NCBI RefSeq assembly: GCF_009498275.1
Contig: NZ_CP045643.1
Coordinates: 6,014,001-6,078,000, forward strand
Source of the DNA: Streptomyces fagopyri
GTDB taxonomy: Bacteria > Actinomycetota > Actinomycetes > Streptomycetales > Streptomycetaceae
Length of the DNA stretch: 64,000 bases
Direction: 5' to 3'
Position numbers and translations under genes: made by a program. Positions 8,965-17,308 of the stretch are shown here, one piece after another; positions within the stretch are counted from its first letter, which is position 1, and each line of letters starts with the position of its first letter. The notes under the pieces were generated by a model, which had not been told where the DNA came from, made no database searches, and saw only the letters and a list, made by a program, of their open reading frames with translations.

Positions 8965-10769
8965 AGGGACGGGACCTCGCTCGCGCCGGGGCCGCAGTCC
9001 TGGACCGTGGCGAAGTAGCGGCTGAGGAAGGAACGGCGCTCGGCGTCGGTCATGGCGGTGAGGCGCGCGTACGCCGTGTCCTCGGCGCGGAACCTCGCGG
9101 TTTCCCCCGTGTCGTGGCGCTCGCGGGCCGAGGCCACGAAGCGTTCGCGGTCGTCCTGCCACGCGGAGCGCGGTGCCAGCCAGCGCAGCACGGCTCCGTC
9201 GGTGGCCTGGACGCGTCGCGCGTCCGGAGTCCCCCCGCACTCCGGACGGACCCGGACCAGGTTCAGCGCACCCTGCCAGGCGAACCCCTGCGGATCGATC
9301 ACCCTGCCGCGGACCGACCACCAGCCGAGCGGGGTGAGCAGCGGCAGCTCCGCCTCGTCCCCGCGCGGACGGCGCGGCAGGTCCTCGAAGCGGACCGGTA
9401 CGTTCTGTACGCCCTTCAGTCGGGCGGTGACACCGGACAGCACGCGGACCGCCTCCGGCAGCAGGTCCGGACGGGTGGCGTTGACGCAGACGTGCGGGGT
9501 GGTCGAGTCGTCGCACACCTGGCGGTGGGCGAGTGGGTTGTCGCGCAGCATCCCGTCACCCGTGTGGAGCAGCAGCGCGGCGGCGGCGAAGGACGCCGCG
9601 AGCGGCAGCAGCGCGGTGACGCGGCGGCGGGCGGAATGCGCCAGCATCGCGGCGGCGGCGAGCCCGGTGACCCACAGGGCCGACACGAGCGGATACCACC
9701 AGACCGGGACGTCGGCGTCGCCCTGGAGGGGCAGGTGCGCGGGAGCGAGGTCGGCCGGGCCCGACCACGCGTGGAGGGTACTGGCGCCGGCCAGGACGTA
9801 TCCGCAGATCGCGAGCGCGGGGGCGGTCAGTCGCCAGGGCATCACCCGCCCGGCCACATGACCGAGCAGCGTGCACGCGGCGAGCGAGAGCGCGGTCCCG
9901 GCGAAGACGGTCGGGACCGGGCCGCCCGCCGACGCGTAGGGCGCGCAGGCCAGCAGCGCGCCGGCCGCCACCACCAGGTAGGCCGCCGCCGGCCCGCAGG
10001 CGAGGGGAAGGGCGGCCGTCAGGAGCTGGGCGAGTGGTGGACGAGGGGTCGTGGCCCGTAGCTCCGTCATCCGCAGGCGACGTTCGCGGCCGCCCTGCCA
10101 GGCTCCCGCGGCGAGCGCGAACGGAACGCCGATCGCCCCGGCCGCGCTGCTCAGCCTGCCCGTCGTGTCACCCCAACTGCCCTGCCACTGCGACGCCGTG
10201 GCGGCGAGCGCCCAGGCGAGAGCGAGCAGCAGCGCGGCGGCCGCCCAGGGGGCGAACCCGCGCCGGAACTCGATACGGAGGGGATGGGGGGCGGCTGCCG
10301 CGGGCCGGGCGGCCGCCCGGAGTGGAGCGGCTGCCGTGGGTCCGGCTCCTGCCGTGGGTGAGGCGGCCGCTGTGGGTGGGGCGCTTGCCGGGGTTCGGGC
10401 GTCCGCTGTGGCTCCGGCGGCCGTCGCGGGCCGGGCGCCCGCTGTGGGTGGGGTGCTTGCCGGGGTTCGGGCGTCCGCTGTGGCTCCGGCGGCTGCTGCG
10501 GGCCGGGCGGCCGCTGTGGGTGGGGTGCTTGCCGGGGTTCGGGCGTCCGCTGTGGCTCCGGCGGCCGTCGCGGGCCGGGCGCCCGCCGTGGGTGAGGTGT
10601 GTGCCGTGGCTCCGGCGCCCACCGGGAGTGAGGTGCCCACCGCGTGGACGGGGGCGTCTGCGGTGCGGAGGGGGGCGTCCGGGGCCGAGGTGCTCGTCCC
10701 GGCGGTGTCGTGGGGGTGGGGGCGATGGTCGGCCGGGTGGTCCCCGTCCGGTCGGCTGCGTACGGTCAT
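8961..10769 (-). CDS. ABC transporter permease-like membrane protein with repetitive N-terminal extension
   Basis: 602 residues from an ATG overlapping the ATPase stop by 4 bp (ATGA). The first 170 residues are a low-complexity Ala/Pro/Thr/Gly region holding three 24-residue repeats. After it the protein has about six membrane segments (from FAPWAAAALLLALAWALAATA), then a roughly 190-residue extracytoplasmic C-terminal part with a Cys pair near VCDDSTTPHVCV. It should form the membrane part of an exporter with the adjacent ATPase. A start after the repeats (near LRIEFRRGF) is possible, but no better ribosome site was seen and the repeat stays open in this frame. Confidence 0.75.
   Translation of the reverse strand: MTVRSRPDGDHPADHRPHPHDTAGTSTSAPDAPLRTADAPVHAVGTSLPVGAGATAHTSPTAGARPATAAGATADARTPASTPPTAAARPAAAAGATADARTPASTPPTAGARPATAAGATADARTPASAPPTAAASPTAGAGPTAAAPLRAAARPAAAAPHPLRIEFRRGFAPWAAAALLLALAWALAATASQWQGSWGDTTGRLSSAAGAIGVPFALAAGAWQGGRERRLRMTELRATTPRPPLAQLLTAALPLACGPAAAYLVVAAGALLACAPYASAGGPVPTVFAGTALSLAACTLLGHVAGRVMPWRLTAPALAICGYVLAGASTLHAWSGPADLAPAHLPLQGDADVPVWWYPLVSALWVTGLAAAAMLAHSARRRVTALLPLAASFAAAALLLHTGDGMLRDNPLAHRQVCDDSTTPHVCVNATRPDLLPEAVRVLSGVTARLKGVQNVPVRFEDLPRRPRGDEAELPLLTPLGWWSVRGRVIDPQGFAWQGALNLVRVRPECGGTPDARRVQATDGAVLRWLAPRSAWQDDRERFVASARERHDTGETARFRAEDTAYARLTAMTDAERRSFLSRYFATVQDCGPGASEVPSL
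10372..10587 (-). repeat. Three tandem 72-bp repeats inside the permease gene
   Basis: Three 72-bp units follow each other directly and differ at only a few bases. Each encodes 24 residues of Ala/Thr/Pro-rich sequence including ATADARTPAS. Degenerate shorter relatives flank both ends (10320-10372 and 10588-10625). Because the unit is a multiple of three, copy-number change would not break the gene. Confidence 0.9.
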
Positions 10770-11596
10770 CGGGTCGCGCCCGTCACCGTCGCCGAGCGGT
10801 GGCCGCGCAGCGCCGTGGTGTAGCCGCGCTCGATCGCGTTGCCGTCGGACTCGTGGCCGTCCGCGCCGAGGGCGGCCAGCGTCTCGGGGGTGCCGCGATA
10901 GGCGACCCGGCCCGCCTCGATCAGCGTCACCCCCGTGCACGCCGCGGCCACGTCCTCCACCAGGTGGGTGGAGACGATCACGGTGGCCTCCTCGCCCAAC
11001 TCCCGCAACAGCGCCCGGAACTCGACGCGCTGCTCCGGATCAAGTCCCGCGGTGGGCTCGTCGAGGAGCAGGACGCGGGGGTCGTTCACGATGGCCTGGG
11101 CGATGCCGACCCGGCGGATCATGCCGCCGGACAGCGTCCGGACCTTCGCGTCGATGCGGTCGGCGAGCCCGACCCGGGCCACGGCCCGCTCGACCGATGC
11201 CGGGGCGCCGGCGGCCGGAAGCTCCTTCAGCCAGGCCACGTACGCCACGAACTCCCGGACCGTGAACCCCGGGTAGTACCCGAAGTCCTGTGGCAGATAG
11301 CCGAGTTCGCGGCGGACGGCGCCGCGCTCCCGGTGCCGGCGCAGATCGTTGCCGAGCATCTCCACACGGCCACGGGCGGGCTCGGCCACGGTCGCGAGGA
11401 CCCGGATGAGGGAGGTCTTGCCGGCGCCGTTGGGACCGAGCAGCCCGTGGACGCCGGGGCCGAAGTCCAGGTCGACCGCGTCGAGCGCGGTGGTCCTGCG
11501 ATGCCGGACGGTCAGCCCCGACACCCGTATCGCGGCGGATCCGGTGTCCGGACCCGCGCCCTTCACGGAAGTGCCGGGCGGGGCAGGGGTGTTCAC
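10766..11596 (-). CDS. ABC transporter ATP-binding protein
   Basis: 276 residues. Walker A is GPNGAGKTS (about residue 62), the signature is LSGGMIRR, and Walker B is RVLLLDEPTAGLDP followed by the switch His (VSTHLVED). The layout (single ATPase followed by membrane proteins) fits an exporter of the CcmA/multidrug type. A GTG start is chosen because it overlaps the preceding stop by 4 bp (GTGA); a longer upstream reading would run into that gene. It probably powers the two following membrane proteins, under control of the sigma factor at the head of the operon. Confidence 0.93.
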   Translation of the reverse strand: MNTPAPPGTSVKGAGPDTGSAAIRVSGLTVRHRRTTALDAVDLDFGPGVHGLLGPNGAGKTSLIRVLATVAEPARGRVEMLGNDLRRHRERGAVRRELGYLPQDFGYYPGFTVREFVAYVAWLKELPAAGAPASVERAVARVGLADRIDAKVRTLSGGMIRRVGIAQAIVNDPRVLLLDEPTAGLDPEQRVEFRALLRELGEEATVIVSTHLVEDVAAACTGVTLIEAGRVAYRGTPETLAALGADGHESDGNAIERGYTTALRGHRSATVTGATR

Positions 11597-12570
11597 ATCG
11601 TCTCCAGACGGTCGTACGCGGTACGGCGCGCGGTGAGCAGCAGGGCGCAGAGCGCGGCCCCCGCCGCCCATCCCCACTGCGCGGGTGCGCCGGTGAAGTA
11701 GAGGGAGAGCTGCTGGGCGAGACGGGCCGTCAGACCCGAACCGGTCGACGCCGGACCCGCGCCGCCGGCCGCGAGGACCGGTGCCGCCAGCGCGAGCAGC
11801 CAGCCGCCGCCGACCACCATGGAGCCGGTACGGCAGCTGGTGTATCCGGACAACGCCAGCGCGGCCAGCGTCAGGGCGAGTCCCGGCAGCAGCCAGGCCG
11901 CCGCCGCGGGCGCCTGCGGCAGGCGGGGACCCGCGGCGGGGAGCAGTAGCCCCGCCACCGTCAGCAGCGGCACGCTCACCGCCAGCACGGCGGCCGTCCG
12001 GGTGAGGAGCAGCCGCAGTCCGCCGGAGGGCGACGTCGCGGCGAGCTCGTACAGCGGGTCGGCGTACCGGCCGTAGGAGAGGGCGACCCCGGCGACGGGG
12101 ACCACCGGCGCGAGGGCCAGCAGCAGCGGGCGCGCACTGTCGGACCCGCCGCCGTACGCCAGTGCGAGCGCCCCCACGGCCACCAGCAGTACGGCTCCGG
12201 TCCAGGCACCGCGCAGAGCGGGCCCGGCGGCCCAGACGATCCGCCCGAGCCGTCCCCCGACCGCTCGGGCGCGCCGCGGTGGCGCGGAGGCCGGCACGGC
12301 GGGCGTGGGCGGTGCGGGAAGCGGGGGAGCGGTCGGGGGAGCCGGAAGCGGGGTCCGGGCCCGGCGCACGTGCGGGACGGTGTCCAGGACCGCGTCCCGC
12401 ACCTGCGCCAGTACCGGTCCCGCCGCCCCCGCGCGGGCCGCTTGCGAGGCCCGCGCGGCACAGGAACCGCAGCTCTCCAGGTGCTTCTCCAGGGACCAGG
12501 CGTCCGGCTCCGGAAGGGAGCCGTCCGTGTAACGGGCGACGAGATCGTCGGCGGCGTGCCAGCCGGTCAT
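11593..12570 (-). CDS. Membrane protein with N-terminal zinc-finger (anti-sigma-like) domain
   Basis: 325 residues. The N-terminus has DEHxxHLxxC-type layout of zf-HC2 anti-sigma domains: a His in MTGWHAADD, then LEKHLESCGSCAARA with HxxxCxxC. A Pro-rich linker (LPAPPTAPPLPAPPTPAVPA) leads to about six membrane segments. Gene order (directly after an ECF sigma gene, ATGA overlap) fits an anti-sigma factor. The many membrane segments and the following ABC ATPase suggest it may also be a transporter subunit, so signal sensing and transport may be joined in one protein. Confidence 0.82.
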   Translation of the reverse strand: MTGWHAADDLVARYTDGSLPEPDAWSLEKHLESCGSCAARASQAARAGAAGPVLAQVRDAVLDTVPHVRRARTPLPAPPTAPPLPAPPTPAVPASAPPRRARAVGGRLGRIVWAAGPALRGAWTGAVLLVAVGALALAYGGGSDSARPLLLALAPVVPVAGVALSYGRYADPLYELAATSPSGGLRLLLTRTAAVLAVSVPLLTVAGLLLPAAGPRLPQAPAAAAWLLPGLALTLAALALSGYTSCRTGSMVVGGGWLLALAAPVLAAGGAGPASTGSGLTARLAQQLSLYFTGAPAQWGWAAGAALCALLLTARRTAYDRLETM

Positions 12571-13169
12571 GCTGGTCCTCCCAGCGGTGACGGGTCCCCG
12601 GAGGGGCCGAGGTGGGCGAGCGCCGCCCTGAGTTCCGCGCGGGCCCGCATCGCGCGGGTCTTGACCGTGCCCTCGGGGATCCCGAGCAGCCGGGCCGTCT
12701 CGCGCGTGGTCAGCCCGTCGACGACGGTGGCGCGCAGCACCTCGCGCAGTTCGGGGGAGATGCGGTCCAGGGCCGTGCCCACGTCCCCGTACTCCAGGCC
12801 CGCCAGCACACGTTCCTCCGCGGAGGGCGCGGGCGGCGGCGCGTACTCGGTCCGCTCGGCGCGCAGGGCCCGCTCTCCGGCCCGCCGGGCGTCGACGAGC
12901 CGGCGCGCGGCGATCGTCCACAGCCAGCCGCCCGCCTCCGTGCCCCGGTGTCCGGCCGCCGACCGCCACACGGTCACGAAGGTGTCCTGCAGCACCTCCC
13001 GGACGACCTCGGGATCACCGCAGCGCCGGGTCAGCCGCGTGTGCAGCCATCCCGCGTGCCGGTCGTACAGTGCGGCCAGCGCCGCCGAGTCCCCGTCCGC
13101 GACGGCCCGCAGCAGTGCCGCGTCCGTGGCGTCCTCCCGGTGGCCCCTCACGGGGCGGAACAGTCTCAC
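12567..13169 (-). CDS. ECF-type RNA polymerase sigma factor
   Basis: 200 residues. Sigma region 2 covers about residues 30-95 (LYDRHAGWLHTRLTR, VLQDTFVTVWRSA). Region 4 lies at about 130-185 ([36 protein letters not shown] in overlapping parts), with a clear helix-turn-helix. It heads a five-gene set in which every junction overlaps by 4 bp, followed by a zinc-finger membrane protein likely to hold it inactive. The GTG start has no strong ribosome site, so a slightly later GTG (VRGHRED) cannot be excluded. Confidence 0.9.
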   Translation of the reverse strand: MRLFRPVRGHREDATDAALLRAVADGDSAALAALYDRHAGWLHTRLTRRCGDPEVVREVLQDTFVTVWRSAAGHRGTEAGGWLWTIAARRLVDARRAGERALRAERTEYAPPPAPSAEERVLAGLEYGDVGTALDRISPELREVLRATVVDGLTTRETARLLGIPEGTVKTRAMRARAELRAALAHLGPSGDPSPLGGPA

Positions 13170-13657
13170 ACCCCGTCTATCGACCCCACGTGAGCCACCG
13201 GTTCACCCTCGCGCCGCCCACTGCGCTCCGTCTCGCGCCGCCCACTGCGCTCCGTCTCGCGCCGCCCACTGCGCTCCGTCTCGCGCCGCCCACTGCGCTC
13301 CGTCTCGCGCCGCCCACTGCGCTCCGTCTCGCGCCGCCCACTGCGCTCCGTCTCGCGCCGCCCACTGCGTTCACCGTTGCCCCGCCCACTCCGCCCTGTC
13401 CGGTCGGCCCCGCCCGCTCCACTCCGTCCTGTCCGCTCGGCCCCGCCCGCTCCACTCCGTCCGCGCCATCGCGCGTGCGTCCGGTGAGGGTGTCGACGGC
13501 GGGGACCGGTGTGCCGTGTCCACCCCCGGCCCCGCAGGGTCGCGCCGGAACAGAACGTGACCAACAGCACATTGTTCGCCCGTGTACGTCTGCCGCCCCG
13601 CGCGTTGGGTAGGGCTGCGGTAACCCGCCCGCCGCCGTACCCGACAAGGAGGCCCCC
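13170..13657. other. Non-coding gap with two tandem repeat families
   Basis: No believable gene lies between the sigma factor and the small repeat peptide. The stretch holds the 24-bp repeat array (13208-13370), then a 25-base element present twice 33 bases apart (13404-13428 and 13437-13461). The last 100 bases should hold the promoters of the peptide-malQ unit. Open frames through the repeats are by-products of a repeat length divisible by three. Confidence 0.7.
13208..13370. repeat. 24-bp tandem repeat array
   Basis: Six identical 24-bp units starting CTCGCGCCGCCCACTGCG run head to tail from 13208 to 13351, and a seventh breaks off at 13370. They are identical to the base, so they expanded recently or are kept uniform. 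There are no spacers, which rules out CRISPR. They lie upstream of the sigma gene on the minus strand and so could be in its leader. Confidence 0.92.
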
Positions 13658-13915
13658 GTGGCCGCATCGGCACATCTTCTGCTCTCGGCCCTCTCCAAAC
13701 GTCCGACGGAACCGACCGTCGAACCCCGTTTCTCCGCCGAACCCCGCTTCTGCCTCTTCACCTCGGAGGGCACCGCCGCCGAGCCTCCGCTCACCAGCGA
13801 ACCTCCTCTGCCCGACGCCGAGCCGCTGACCAGTGAGCCGCCGCTGGCCGACACCGCGCACCTGACCAGCGAACCCATCTCCACCGGCGCCGCCACGGAT
13901 GCCTCGGGGGTCTAG
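13658..13915 (+). CDS. Small repeat-containing peptide abutting malQ
   Basis: 85 residues from a GTG with a perfect AAGGAGG five bases upstream. The N-terminal half (VAASAHLLLSALSKRPTEP) has a short hydrophobic helix. The C-terminal half has a period of 12 residues: PLTSEPPLPDAE, PLTSEPPLADTA, HLTSEPISTGAA. Its TAG is followed at once by the malQ ATG, so the two are coupled. I do not recognise the family. The conserved start plus a Thr/Ser/Glu/Asp repeat tail is reminiscent of repeat-core peptide precursors, but no modifying enzyme is adjacent; a leader or regulatory role for malQ is equally possible. Confidence 0.7.
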   Translation: MAASAHLLLSALSKRPTEPTVEPRFSAEPRFCLFTSEGTAAEPPLTSEPPLPDAEPLTSEPPLADTAHLTSEPISTGAATDASGV

Positions 13916-15985
13916 ATGCCGCTGTCCCGGCTCGCCGCACTGCATGGCGTCGCCACCTCCTACAGCCCCTCGCCCGGCCGCACGGTCGCGGCCACCGACA
14001 CCGCGGTCGTCGCCGCCCTGGCGGCGCTCGGCGTCGACGCGAGCACCCCGGACGCCGTCCGCGCGGCCCTCGCCGCCCGCGAGGCCGAGACACGGGACCG
14101 GCTGCTGCCGCCGACCGTGGTCAGCTGGGGCGGCCGACCGCCCGACGCGCTCGCCGCGCTGCCCGACGGCACCCGTCTGCGCATCACGACCGAACAGGGC
14201 GAGACCCGCGCCGCGGCCGAACAACTCCCGCCCGGCGTCCACGCGTTGCGCGCCACCGCACCCGACGGCCGCACCGCCGACGCCCACCTCGTCGTCGCCC
14301 CCGACCGGCTGCCCACCCCGCCCGGACACGCGTACGGACTCCTCGTCCAGCTCTACTCCCTGCTCTCCCGCCGCTCCTGGGGCATGGGCGACCTCGGCGA
14401 CCTCGCCGAACTGACCGCCTGGGCCGGACGGGCACTCGGCGCCGGATTCGTCCAGGTCAACCCCCTGCACGCGGCCGTGCCCGGCACCCCCACGGACCCG
14501 TCGCCCTACCGCCCCTCCTCCCGGCGCTTCCCCGACCCGGTCCACCTGCGGATCGAGGACATCCCCGAGTTCGCGTACGTCGACGACCGCGACCGCGTCC
14601 GTACGCTGCTGGAGCGCGCCGGGCGACTGCGCGCGTCCGTGCTCGACAAGGACGCGCTGATCGACCGCGACGCCGTCTGGGAACTCAAGCGCGAGGCGCT
14701 GGAACTGATCCGTGAGGTGCCGCTCGGACCGGGACGCCGGGCCGCGTACGCCGACTTCCTCGCGGAGGAGGGCGAGGCGCTGGAGGACCATGTCACCTGG
14801 TGCGCGCTCGCCGAGGTCCACGGCCCGGAGTGGCAGAAGTGGCCCGTGGGCCTGCGCGACCCCCGCTCACCCGAAACCGCCCGCGCCCGGGCCGAGTTGA
14901 TGGACCGCGTCGACTTCCACAGCCGCCTCGCCTGGCTCACCGACGCCCAGCTCGCCGCCGCACAGCGCTCCGCGCGCGACGCCGGCATGCCCGTGGGACT
15001 CGTGCACGACCTCGCGGTCGGGGTGCATCCGGGCGGGGCCGACGCCTGGGCGCAGCAGGAGTACTGCGCGGCGGGCATGTCGGTCGGCGCGCCCCCGGAC
15101 GCCTTCAACGCGCGCGGCCAGGACTGGGGGCTGCCGCCCTGGCGCCCGGACCGGCTGGCCGCCTCCGGCTACGCCCCCTACCGCCACCTGCTGCGCGCCC
15201 TCTTCCGCCACACAGGCGCGCTGCGCATCGACCACGTCATGGGTCTGTTCCGGCTCTGGTGGATCCCGCAGGGCCGGCCGCCCACGGAGGGCACGTACGT
15301 CCGCTACGACGCCGAGGCGATGCTCGCCGTCCTGACGCTGGAGGCCTCGCGGGCCGGGGCCCTGGTGATCGGCGAGGACCTCGGCACCGTCGAGCCCGGG
15401 GTGCGCGAGACGCTCCAGGAGCGCGGGGTGCTGGGCACCTCCGTCCTGTGGTTCGAACGCGACTGGGACGGCGACGGGCAGCCCCTTCCGCCCGAACGCT
15501 GGCGCGCCGACTGCCTGGCCACCGCCACCACCCACGACCTGCCGCCCACCGCCTCCCGTCTCACCGGCGACCACGTCGAACTCCGCGACCGGCTCGGACT
15601 GCTGACCGGCGTCCTGGCGGACGAGCGCGCCGCGGCCTCGGCGGAGATGGGGGAGTGGCTGGCGCTCTTCGCCCGGCTCGGGCTGCTGCGCGGCTCGGGC
15701 TCCGCGGTGTCGGAGGAGGCCGAGATCCAGGCCGTGCACCGGTTCCTGCTGCGCACCCCGGCCCGCATGGTCGGGGTCTGGCTCCCGGACGCGGTCGGTG
15801 ACCGCCGCCCGCAGAACCTGCCCGGCACCTGGGACCAGTACCCCAACTGGCGGCTGCCCGTCGCCGACGCGGCCGGCCGCCCGGTCACGCTGGAGGAACT
15901 GGCGGCCTCGCCGCGGCTGTACGCCCTCATCGACGTGCTGCGGGCGCGTCCGGGAGACGGCGGGGGAGGCCGCCCATCGCGCTGA
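13916..15985 (+). CDS. malQ: 4-alpha-glucanotransferase
   Basis: 689 residues, normal for an actinobacterial GH77 enzyme with the N-terminal extension. The catalytic set is visible: nucleophile Asp439 in LRIDHVMGLFRLWW, acid/base Glu487 in IGEDLGTV, and Asp541 in TTHDLPPT. The 'R-P-S-S-R' loop PYRPSSRRFPDP lies near residue 200. It transfers maltodextrin segments in glycogen and maltose metabolism in the cytoplasm. Its ATG directly follows the stop of the small peptide gene, so translation is probably coupled. Confidence 0.96.
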   Translation: MPLSRLAALHGVATSYSPSPGRTVAATDTAVVAALAALGVDASTPDAVRAALAAREAETRDRLLPPTVVSWGGRPPDALAALPDGTRLRITTEQGETRAAAEQLPPGVHALRATAPDGRTADAHLVVAPDRLPTPPGHAYGLLVQLYSLLSRRSWGMGDLGDLAELTAWAGRALGAGFVQVNPLHAAVPGTPTDPSPYRPSSRRFPDPVHLRIEDIPEFAYVDDRDRVRTLLERAGRLRASVLDKDALIDRDAVWELKREALELIREVPLGPGRRAAYADFLAEEGEALEDHVTWCALAEVHGPEWQKWPVGLRDPRSPETARARAELMDRVDFHSRLAWLTDAQLAAAQRSARDAGMPVGLVHDLAVGVHPGGADAWAQQEYCAAGMSVGAPPDAFNARGQDWGLPPWRPDRLAASGYAPYRHLLRALFRHTGALRIDHVMGLFRLWWIPQGRPPTEGTYVRYDAEAMLAVLTLEASRAGALVIGEDLGTVEPGVRETLQERGVLGTSVLWFERDWDGDGQPLPPERWRADCLATATTHDLPPTASRLTGDHVELRDRLGLLTGVLADERAAASAEMGEWLALFARLGLLRGSGSAVSEEAEIQAVHRFLLRTPARMVGVWLPDAVGDRRPQNLPGTWDQYPNWRLPVADAAGRPVTLEELAASPRLYALIDVLRARPGDGGGGRPSR

Positions 15986-16044
15986 GACCTCCGTACGGCA
16001 CCCCCGGGCGCGCGGCTCATCCGGGTGTTCGCTACGTTTGCACC

Positions 16045-16284
16045 GTGGACAAGAAGAACGCCCTGCGCGCCGGCGCCCTGGCTTCCGGTACGACGCTGAT
16101 GATGCTGCTCATGTCGTCCCCCGCGCTCGCGCTGACCCGCGACGACGGTGACGACCCCGGCAAGGGTCTGAGCGTGATCGACACCGTCGGCCTCTACGTC
16201 GTCGCGCCGATCCTGCTGTTCGCGATCATCGCCGGCCTCGTGATGGTCCTGGACAAGTCCCCCAAGCCGGCGAAGCGGGGCTGA
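16045..16284 (+). CDS. Small membrane protein, unknown function
   Basis: 79 residues. A signal-like N-terminus (LASGTTLMMLLMSSPALALT) is followed by a short Asp/Gly-rich stretch (RDDGDDPGKG). A second membrane segment (VGLYVVAPILLFAIIAGLVMVL) and a basic tail (KSPKPAKRG) complete it. It is likely anchored with a short outside loop. The GTG start follows malQ by 59 bp. I do not recognise a named family. Confidence 0.75.
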   Translation: MDKKNALRAGALASGTTLMMLLMSSPALALTRDDGDDPGKGLSVIDTVGLYVVAPILLFAIIAGLVMVLDKSPKPAKRG

Positions 16285-16384
16285 CCCCGGCTCTCCTCCG
16301 CCCTTCCGTCTCTCCGCCGAGGGAGTTCGCGCCCACCCGCCCGGGTGTGCGCGGACTCCCTCGACGCGTTTCCGGGGGCGGCGC

Positions 16385-16512
16385 CTTCCGGGAGCGCCGG
16401 GAGCGCCAAAAGCGCCAAAAGCGCCAAGAGTTCCGGGAGTTCCGGGAGTTCCGGGAGTTCTGGGAGTTCCAGGAGTTCCGGGCAGTTCCAGGAGTTCCGG
16501 GGATTCCGGATG
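16385..16512. repeat. 9-bp tandem repeats in a convergent gap
   Basis: Between the small membrane protein and the TetR gene (16285-16525), units of nine bases based on GGAGTTCCG (and earlier AGCGCCAAA) repeat more than ten times with slight variation. No gene is supported here. An imperfect GC-rich inverted repeat just before it (about 16320-16380) may end transcription from the left. Confidence 0.8.
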
Positions 16513-16525
16513 CGCGGCGCGCTCT

Positions 16526-17119
16526 CTAGGGGTGCGGCGCCGTGAGATACCGCTGCACCGTCGGCGCCAGCCACGCCACGATCTCCTCCGGCGTGAGCGC
16601 GACGGCGGGCGGGAATCGCAGCACATAGCGGGCGAGGGCTAGGCCCAGCAGCTGTGAGGCGGTGAGCGCGGCCCTGGCCGGTGCCTGCTCAGCGTCGGGG
16701 CACAGGTGCAGGGCGATCGGCACCAGCTGGTCGCGGAGGATGCCCTGCATGCGCCCGGCGCCGGCCTGATTCGTGACGCCCACCCTCAGGACCGCGGTGA
16801 GCACCTCGTTCTCCTCCCAGAGGTCCAGGAAGTGCTGGACGAGGGCGTGACCCACGTCCGCGCGGTGCAGCTGCTCCGGCGCGGGCAGCCGCAGGTCGAC
16901 GTCGAGGACCGCGGTGAACAGTCCCTCCTTCGAGCCGTAGTACCGCATGACCATGGACGGGTCGATACGGGCGTCCTTGGCGATGGCGCGGATGGTGGCG
17001 CGCTCGTAGCCGTCGGCGGCGAAGCGCTCGCGGGCGGCGGTGAGGATCGCGGTCCGGGTGGTGTCGGAGCGGCGGGGCGGGGTCTGGGACGTGGTGGCCG
17101 AAGGTTCCTTGACGGGCAT
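16526..17119 (-). CDS. TetR-family transcriptional regulator
   Basis: 197 residues. The DNA-binding domain covers about residues 18-65 (TRTAILTAARERFAADGYE, then IRAIAKDARIDPSMVMRYYGSKEGLF), the standard TetR helix-turn-helix. The C-terminal ligand domain ends in a TetR_C-type stretch (LGLALARYVLRFPP). It is transcribed divergently from an FAD monooxygenase. The shared intergenic region holds several CAACxxxTGTTG palindromes, so it very probably represses itself and the monooxygenase and responds to a substrate of that enzyme. Confidence 0.93.
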   Translation of the reverse strand: MPVKEPSATTSQTPPRRSDTTRTAILTAARERFAADGYERATIRAIAKDARIDPSMVMRYYGSKEGLFTAVLDVDLRLPAPEQLHRADVGHALVQHFLDLWEENEVLTAVLRVGVTNQAGAGRMQGILRDQLVPIALHLCPDAEQAPARAALTASQLLGLALARYVLRFPPAVALTPEEIVAWLAPTVQRYLTAPHP

Positions 17120-17135
17120 GCCAACAACCGTAGGC

Positions 17136-17278
17136 CAACACGTGTTGACAGTCCAGTGCGGCCGTTCTACCGTTGTCAACGAGCGTTGGCCAACAAGTGT
17201 TGACATGAGGGCGGCCGGCGATCGCTGAGCATCACCCGGCGGGGGCCGCCCGGCGGGATGGTCGGTCAACGAGTGTTG
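17136..17278. promoter_or_regulatory. Cluster of palindromic operators between TetR and monooxygenase
   Basis: CAACACGTGTTG at 17136-17147 is a perfect 12-bp palindrome. Close copies are CAACAAGTGTTG (17191-17202) and CAACGAGTGTTG (17267-17278), with a weaker CAACGAGCGTTG at 17178-17189 and a half site near 17286. Four to five copies in 150 bp between divergent genes are the expected targets of the adjacent TetR protein. Their number suggests cooperative binding. Confidence 0.85.
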
Positions 17279-17308
17279 GACCACGATTGTTGGCATCAGG
17301 AGGCCGCA

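Noticed and set aside
13208..13370. Possible CRISPR array
   Set aside because: Units are directly adjacent with no spacers, and no cas genes are in the window.
13166..14821. Long minus-strand frame crossing the 24-bp repeats and malQ
   Set aside because: The repeat length is a multiple of three, which keeps frames open, and the rest is a shadow of malQ.
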